A stretch of 25,768 bases of DNA, taken from positions 1 through 25,768 of the forward strand of contig JBQCIO010000170.1 of assembly GCA_051953655.1 (NCBI GenBank). The letters are read 5' to 3'. The notes beneath the pieces were generated by a model. That model ran no database searches. It was not told where the DNA came from and saw only the letters and a list, made by a program, of their open reading frames with translations. Below are positions 22,346-25,768 of this stretch, in pieces (within the stretch, counting starts at the first letter, position 1; every line of letters begins with the position of its first letter). The position numbers and the translations under genes were made by a program. Origin of the DNA: JBQCHF01 sp051953655. GTDB lineage: Bacteria; Actinomycetota; Actinomycetes; Motilibacterales; Motilibacteraceae.

Positions 22346-22645
22346 TCAGCCCTCCCAGCGCTGGTGCAGGGGCACCACGGTCGCCGGGCCGCCCGGGTCG
22401 GGTGCGGGCACGAGGTGCGGCGGAGGGTTCTCGCCGGCCATCTCCCGCTCGAGCAGGTAGGACCGGGCCACGACCGAGGCGCGGAAGTCGCGCACCCGCT
22501 CCATGATCTCCTCGACCGGCTCCTGGACCACGTACTTCGTGCCGTCGACGAGCGTCACCACCGTGTCCGGGGTGCTCTCGGCGCGCTCCACCAGGTCGGG
22601 GTTCACGGCGAAGGCCGCCCCGTTCAGGCGCGTCAGCAGAATCAC
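22346..22645 (-). CDS. flbD: FlbD-family flagellar protein
   Basis: Small protein of 99 aa from a GTG at 22645. It begins VILLTRLNGAAFAVNPDLVE, the classical start of the SwrD/FlbD family found next to flgE or motA. It continues with TVVTLVDGTKYVVQEPVEEI. In Bacillus the homologue SwrD increases flagellar power; the role here is inferred by family. The C-terminal 35 residues are Pro-rich and extend beyond the family core. Longer upstream readings in this frame lack family similarity. It probably starts the transcription unit that includes motA, motB and fliL. Confidence 0.9.
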   Translation of the reverse strand: MILLTRLNGAAFAVNPDLVERAESTPDTVVTLVDGTKYVVQEPVEEIMERVRDFRASVVARSYLLEREMAGENPPPHLVPAPDPGGPATVVPLHQRWEG

Positions 22646-22673
22646 GTCGGTCCGTCCCTGGATCGAAGTCGTC

Positions 22674-22732
22674 GGGCCGATCCGTCGGCCCTGTACACCG
22701 ACGATCGGTAGGAGGTGGAGCTGACTGAGCAA
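22674..22732 (-). promoter_or_regulatory. Candidate flbD-motA-motB promoter region with two palindromes
   Basis: On the minus strand TTGCTC (22732-22727) and TACCGA (22710-22705) are 16 nt apart and form a weak -35/-10 pair. ACCGA-3 nt-TCGGT (22697-22709) overlaps the -10. GGGCCGA-4 nt-TCGGCCC (22674-22691) lies just downstream. Both share a CCGA...TCGG core, and their centres are about 20.5 bp apart, close to two helical turns. The hexamer match is modest and regulation is inferred. Confidence 0.4.
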
Positions 22733-22840
22733 CTGGGGCGCTCCGGGCGGCACCGTCACCCGTTCGGGTGTGCTGTCCGCGGCCCGCCTCGCATCGGGCG
22801 AGGATCTTGCTGATGACGGCTGCCACCGCCCCTAGCGGCA

Positions 22841-22881
22841 CAGGGCCGTCTCCGCCGCTCACGCGGCGAGAGACGACCCTG
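22841..22881 (-). terminator. Terminator-like hairpin downstream of flgE
   Basis: Arms 22841-22857 and 22864-22881 form CAGGG, one mismatch, CGTCTC, a 1-nt bulge and CGCCG around a 6-nt loop. The hairpin lies about 30 nt beyond the flgE stop and before flbD. This suggests that the fliK-flgD-flgE unit ends here. No T-tract is present. Confidence 0.6.
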
Positions 22882-22910
22882 TATGCCAGAGGTCAGACTG
22901 CTGCGGCAGG

Positions 22911-24104
22911 TCAGCGCTTCATGTTGACGAGGTCCTGGAGGATCTCGTCGCTGGCGGTGATGACGCGGGAGTTCGCCTGGAAGCCGCGCTGGGCGACGAT
23001 GAGGTTGGTGAACTCCTGCGCGAGGTCGACGTTGCTCATCTCCAGGGTGCCGGAGCTGAGCAGGCCGCGACCGCCGGAACCGGCGGTGCCCAGCTGCGCG
23101 GTGCCGCTGTTCACCGTGTTGCGGTACATCGACGAGCCGACCTTCTCCAGGCCCGGCGGGTTGTTGAAGCTGGCCAGGGCGATCTGCGCCAGCGGCTGCT
23201 TGAGGCCGTTGGAGAAGACACCCACCAGGGTGCCGTCGGGCGAGAGCGAGAACGCCTGCAGCGAGCCCATCGAGGAGCCGTCCTGGGACAGCGCGGCGAC
23301 GGTGTTCGCCCCGCCGTAGTTCGACAGCCCCGAGATGTCCAGGCTGACCGAGCCCCAGGGAACCGTGACGGCGCTGGGGCTGGCGGTGGTGAGCTTGCCC
23401 GCGGAGTCGAACGCGAGTGCCGTCCCAGCGCTGAAGGCGCCGCCGTCGAGGGACGTCGCGAGCGACCAGTCGGTGGCCGGAGCCACCGGCGGGGTGAACT
23501 GGTAGGACAGGTCGTGGGAATTGCCCTGCGGGTCGTACACCGTGATCGAGGAGACGATCGGCGACGTCGCCCCAGCGGGCAGGTTCCCCCCCACAGCCCC
23601 GTTCTGGGTCGGGGTCGGCGCGAGCAGGGTCCCGATCGGCAGCCGCACGTCACCCGCAGCGGCGTTCGTGTTGATGACCCCGTTGGCCGCGGTCCAGCCC
23701 TGCACTACCGCACCCTCGGGCGAGACCAGCCGGCCGTCGCTGTCGAAGTTGAAGGCGCCCGCGCGGGTGTAGAGGTCCTCCGCGCCCTGGCGGACGGTGA
23801 AGAAGCCGTCGCCCTGGATCATCAGGTCGGTGGTGCGGCCCGTGGTCTGGGCGGCACCCTGCCCGAAGTTGGTGTTGACCCCGGCCAGCCGCACGCCGAG
23901 GCCCACCTGAGCCGGGTTCGTGCCGCCCAGGCCCGCCTGCGGCGCGCCGGCACCCTTGAGCAGCTGGCTCAGGGTGTCCTCGAAGACCGTCTGGCTGGAC
24001 TTGAAACCGACGGTGTTGACGTTGGCGATGTTGTTGCCGGTGACGTCCATCATCGTCTGGTGCTGGCGGAGGCCGCTGATCCCACTGAACAGCGAACGCA
24101 GCAT
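22911..24104 (-). CDS. flgE: Flagellar hook protein FlgE
   Basis: Hook structural protein of 397 aa from the ATG at 24104 (AGGAGAA upstream). The N-terminal rod/hook signature MLRSLFSGISGLRQHQTMMD, then VTGNNIANVNTVGFKSS, is clear. So are DLMIQGDGFFTVRQG and YTRAGAFNFDSDGRLVSPEG. The hook-specific middle domain (about 150-290) contains ITVYDPQGNSHDLSYQF. The C-terminus ends SNVDLAQEFTNLIVAQRGFQ and ITASDEILQDLVNMKR, typical of hook proteins. It follows flgD after 72 nt. Confidence 0.96.
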   Translation of the reverse strand: MLRSLFSGISGLRQHQTMMDVTGNNIANVNTVGFKSSQTVFEDTLSQLLKGAGAPQAGLGGTNPAQVGLGVRLAGVNTNFGQGAAQTTGRTTDLMIQGDGFFTVRQGAEDLYTRAGAFNFDSDGRLVSPEGAVVQGWTAANGVINTNAAAGDVRLPIGTLLAPTPTQNGAVGGNLPAGATSPIVSSITVYDPQGNSHDLSYQFTPPVAPATDWSLATSLDGGAFSAGTALAFDSAGKLTTASPSAVTVPWGSVSLDISGLSNYGGANTVAALSQDGSSMGSLQAFSLSPDGTLVGVFSNGLKQPLAQIALASFNNPPGLEKVGSSMYRNTVNSGTAQLGTAGSGGRGLLSSGTLEMSNVDLAQEFTNLIVAQRGFQANSRVITASDEILQDLVNMKR

Positions 24105-24126
24105 GAGGTTCTCCTGGAAGAGGAAG

Positions 24127-24141
24127 CCCGCCGACGGCGGG
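24127..24141. repeat. Short GC hairpin between flgD and flgE
   Basis: CCCGCC-3 nt-GGCGGG is a perfect 6-bp-stem inverted repeat in the 72-nt gap before flgE. It may stabilise mRNA or modulate read-through from flgD to flgE; there is no direct evidence. Confidence 0.45.
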
Positions 24142-24176
24142 TCTGACGGTCTGGGGACGGTGGCCCGGAGGCCCTG

Positions 24177-24650
24177 TCAGCTGTTGCGGACCTCCGTGAC
24201 CGAGCCGACAGTGACGTCGTCGCCGGTGGCGCCCGCGGGGGCGCCGACCGGCAGGACGTGGAGGGAAGCGCCCGCGGTGCCCAAACGCACCGAGGCGACT
24301 GTTCCGGTCTTCGTCGAGCCGTCCGTGGCCGTGTAGTCGACCGTCTTGCCGATCAGCGAGCTGGTGCCGAGCAGGTTCTGTCCCGCCACCATCTCGGTCA
24401 TCGCCTTGGAGATGTCGTCGAGCTTCTCGACGCTGTTGAGCTGCGCCGTCTGCGCGATGAACTCGGAGCCCTGCACCGGGTTCATCGGGTCCTGGTACTT
24501 CATCTGCGCGACCAGGAGCTTGAGGAACACGTCCTTGCCCATCGCGCTGTTGTCCGCCGAGGACGCCGACGATGCGGACGATTGCGGGCCGGACAGCGCG
24601 GACGCGACCGTGCTCACCGGAGCGGTCGGGATCGGCGTCGGGCTGGTCAT
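24177..24650 (-). CDS. flgD: Flagellar hook assembly (cap) protein FlgD, short form
   Basis: Hook-cap protein of 157 aa from the ATG at 24650. The conserved N-terminal scaffold motif is present at about residues 40-66 (KDVFLKLLVAQMKYQDPMNP, then VQGSEFIAQTAQ). It is followed by LNSVEKLDDI and the start of the beta domain SLIGKTVDYTATDGSTKTG. It is shorter than enterobacterial FlgD (about 230 aa) and seems to lack much of the C-terminal Tudor/FnIII region. Its position between fliK and flgE is canonical. Confidence 0.94.
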   Translation of the reverse strand: MTSPTPIPTAPVSTVASALSGPQSSASSASSADNSAMGKDVFLKLLVAQMKYQDPMNPVQGSEFIAQTAQLNSVEKLDDISKAMTEMVAGQNLLGTSSLIGKTVDYTATDGSTKTGTVASVRLGTAGASLHVLPVGAPAGATGDDVTVGSVTEVRNS

Positions 24651-24711
24651 GCGCTGGCCTCCTGGAGCGAAGCGGCGGGTTGGTCGGGACGACCCGTGTC
24701 CGGGCTCGTCA

Positions 24712-25768
24712 TCACACGTGCAGGTCCAGGGACCTGCCCCCTCTTGACCATCGACCGGAGGACGGCTGAACCAAAGAATCCTCAGCCTGGGCCCGCCGAC
24801 CGGGCGGTGCCCAGGCAGCGGATCCCGGGCGCCCCTGCGACTCCGACCTTCCGTCGGAGTGAGCGGGCCCGGCCCATGAGGGCTGGTTGCCCGAGCCGGC
24901 CAGGTCCGAGCGGACGTCGAGGCGGCCGGTCGTCACGCCGGCGTCCTCCAGGACCCGCCGCAGGTCGGGCAGCGCAGCTCGCAGGGCATCGCGCCCTGCC
25001 TCGCTGCTGCCCGCTAGGGCCAGGTCGACCTGTCCGTGGTGCAGCTGCACGGTGAGCCGCACCGGACCGATCTCGTCGGGAGTGAGCGTGACCACGACGC
25101 GGTGCGTCCCGTCCACGCCCCGGCGGTAGACCGCGGCGACCTGCGGGAGCAGCTGCGTGGCGGTCGCGGCGGGGGTCGGGAGGGCCGGCTGGGCGGGTGC
25201 TGCGGCCGCTTGCACGGGCTGTGGGGCTGCAGGTTGCGCGGTGCCCGGGATGACCGCGGTCGCGGACGGGGTCGCGTCGATCGTGGGCTGGGCGGGCGAC
25301 GGTGACGGGTGGGCGCCGGTCTGGGCCGCCGGCGCCGTCGCGTCCACCGGCGGCAGGTCCGGCTGGGGACGGGCCGGCGACACGGAGTCGCTCGCCCGGT
25401 CGCCGCGGCCGCGCTGGTGTCCGGCCGCCGCGGGCGCAGCTGAAGCCTGCGGGGACGACGGGGTGCGCGACGGAGTGCCCGCCGCCGTCGCCGAGCTCGA
25501 TCCCGCGGGCGTCGCCGGCGTCGCGGGGCTCGCAGGGCCTGCCGGCGCGGCGCCGCTCGCCGCGGCCGTCGCAGCGCCCGGCGTCGACGACGTGATGGTG
25601 CCGGCGCCGGGCTGAGCGGGCGTGGCGGCAGCGGTCGGCGCAGCGGGGACAGCCTTGGCCTGCGTGCCATCGCCGGTGACCGCCGTCGTCGCCTGGGCTG
25701 CGGAGCCCCTCGCGGTGGTGCTCGCGGGGCCGGCCAGCGCAGGAACGGCCGGGGTGCCGGCTCCCGCC
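24712..25768 (-). CDS. fliK: Flagellar hook-length control protein FliK (5' end outside window)
   Basis: The last 352 or so residues of a FliK-type protein. The frame is open from the stop at 24712 to the right edge with no stop, and it has no start codon between 25384 and 25768, so the true start lies beyond. A GTG at 25383 is in frame but probably internal. The upstream part is Ala/Pro/Thr/Gly-rich low complexity, typical of the FliK ruler region. The C-terminal domain contains HRVVVTLTPDEIGPVRLTVQ and then VDLALAGSSEAGRDALRAAL, PDLRRVLEDAGV, the substrate-specificity switch domain. A 60-nt gap follows the flgD start. FliK with FlhB sets hook length. Confidence 0.88.
   Translation of the reverse strand, partial: AGAGTPAVPALAGPASTTARGSAAQATTAVTGDGTQAKAVPAAPTAAATPAQPGAGTITSSTPGAATAAASGAAPAGPASPATPATPAGSSSATAAGTPSRTPSSPQASAAPAAAGHQRGRGDRASDSVSPARPQPDLPPVDATAPAAQTGAHPSPSPAQPTIDATPSATAVIPGTAQPAAPQPVQAAAAPAQPALPTPAATATQLLPQVAAVYRRGVDGTHRVVVTLTPDEIGPVRLTVQLHHGQVDLALAGSSEAGRDALRAALPDLRRVLEDAGVTTGRLDVRSDLAGSGNQPSWAGPAHSDGRSESQGRPGSAAWAPPGRRAQAEDSLVQPSSGRWSRGGRSLDLHV

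Noticed and set aside
25014..25670. 218-codon Arg/Pro-rich minus-strand open frame overlapping fliK
   Set aside because: It is in a different phase from the conserved FliK C-terminal domain; the fliK frame remains open through the whole region to the window edge.

Overview
The window is a very GC-rich stretch with strong third-position GC bias, frequent GTG starts and overlapping GTGA/ATGA gene junctions. It carries a mycofactocin locus, a DosS/DosR-like two-component pair and a Gram-positive-style flagellar export and motor cluster. Together these point to a motile high-GC actinobacterium, plausibly of the Geodermatophilaceae. That placement is inferred from gene content and style only.

Layout. 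Positions 1-5121 hold the mycofactocin (redox cofactor) locus. mftA, mftB and mftC run leftward, and mftC leaves the window. A divergent, overlapping operon of mftR, a mycofactocin-coupled short-chain dehydrogenase and mftE runs rightward. mftF converges on mftE. Between mftA and mftR is a good candidate promoter whose -35/-10 spacer is occupied by a 13-bp palindrome, a plausible MftR operator. Positions 5187-6742 carry a PAP2 phosphatase and an uncharacterised coiled-coil protein. Positions 7014-9775 carry a DosS-like double-GAF histidine kinase, in which the residue aligned to the haem-ligand histidine is kept, and a convergent DosR-like response regulator. The 437-bp gap between them contains three evenly spaced palindromes and two hairpins.

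Positions 9140-25768 are all on the minus strand. In transcription order they are fliK (start outside the window), flgD, flgE, flbD, motA, motB, fliL, fliM, fliN, fliO, fliP, fliQ, fliR, flhB, flhA, an flhF-like gene, a PilZ-domain gene, a small membrane protein gene and the DosR-like regulator gene. These encode hook-length control, hook cap, hook, stator, C-ring and the type III export gate. The PilZ protein suggests c-di-GMP input. The position of the DosR-like gene, translationally coupled at the end of this run, suggests a link between redox or gas sensing and motility.

Most notable observations: the DosR-like gene joined to the end of the flagellar run; an FlhF-like protein whose GTPase motifs are lost; a FliM without the usual N-terminal CheY-binding motif; a nested palindromic element between flhB and flhA; three palindromes spaced 30-31 bp apart; and in-frame tandem expansions in mftF. 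No tRNA, rRNA, CRISPR array, transposase or integrase was seen.
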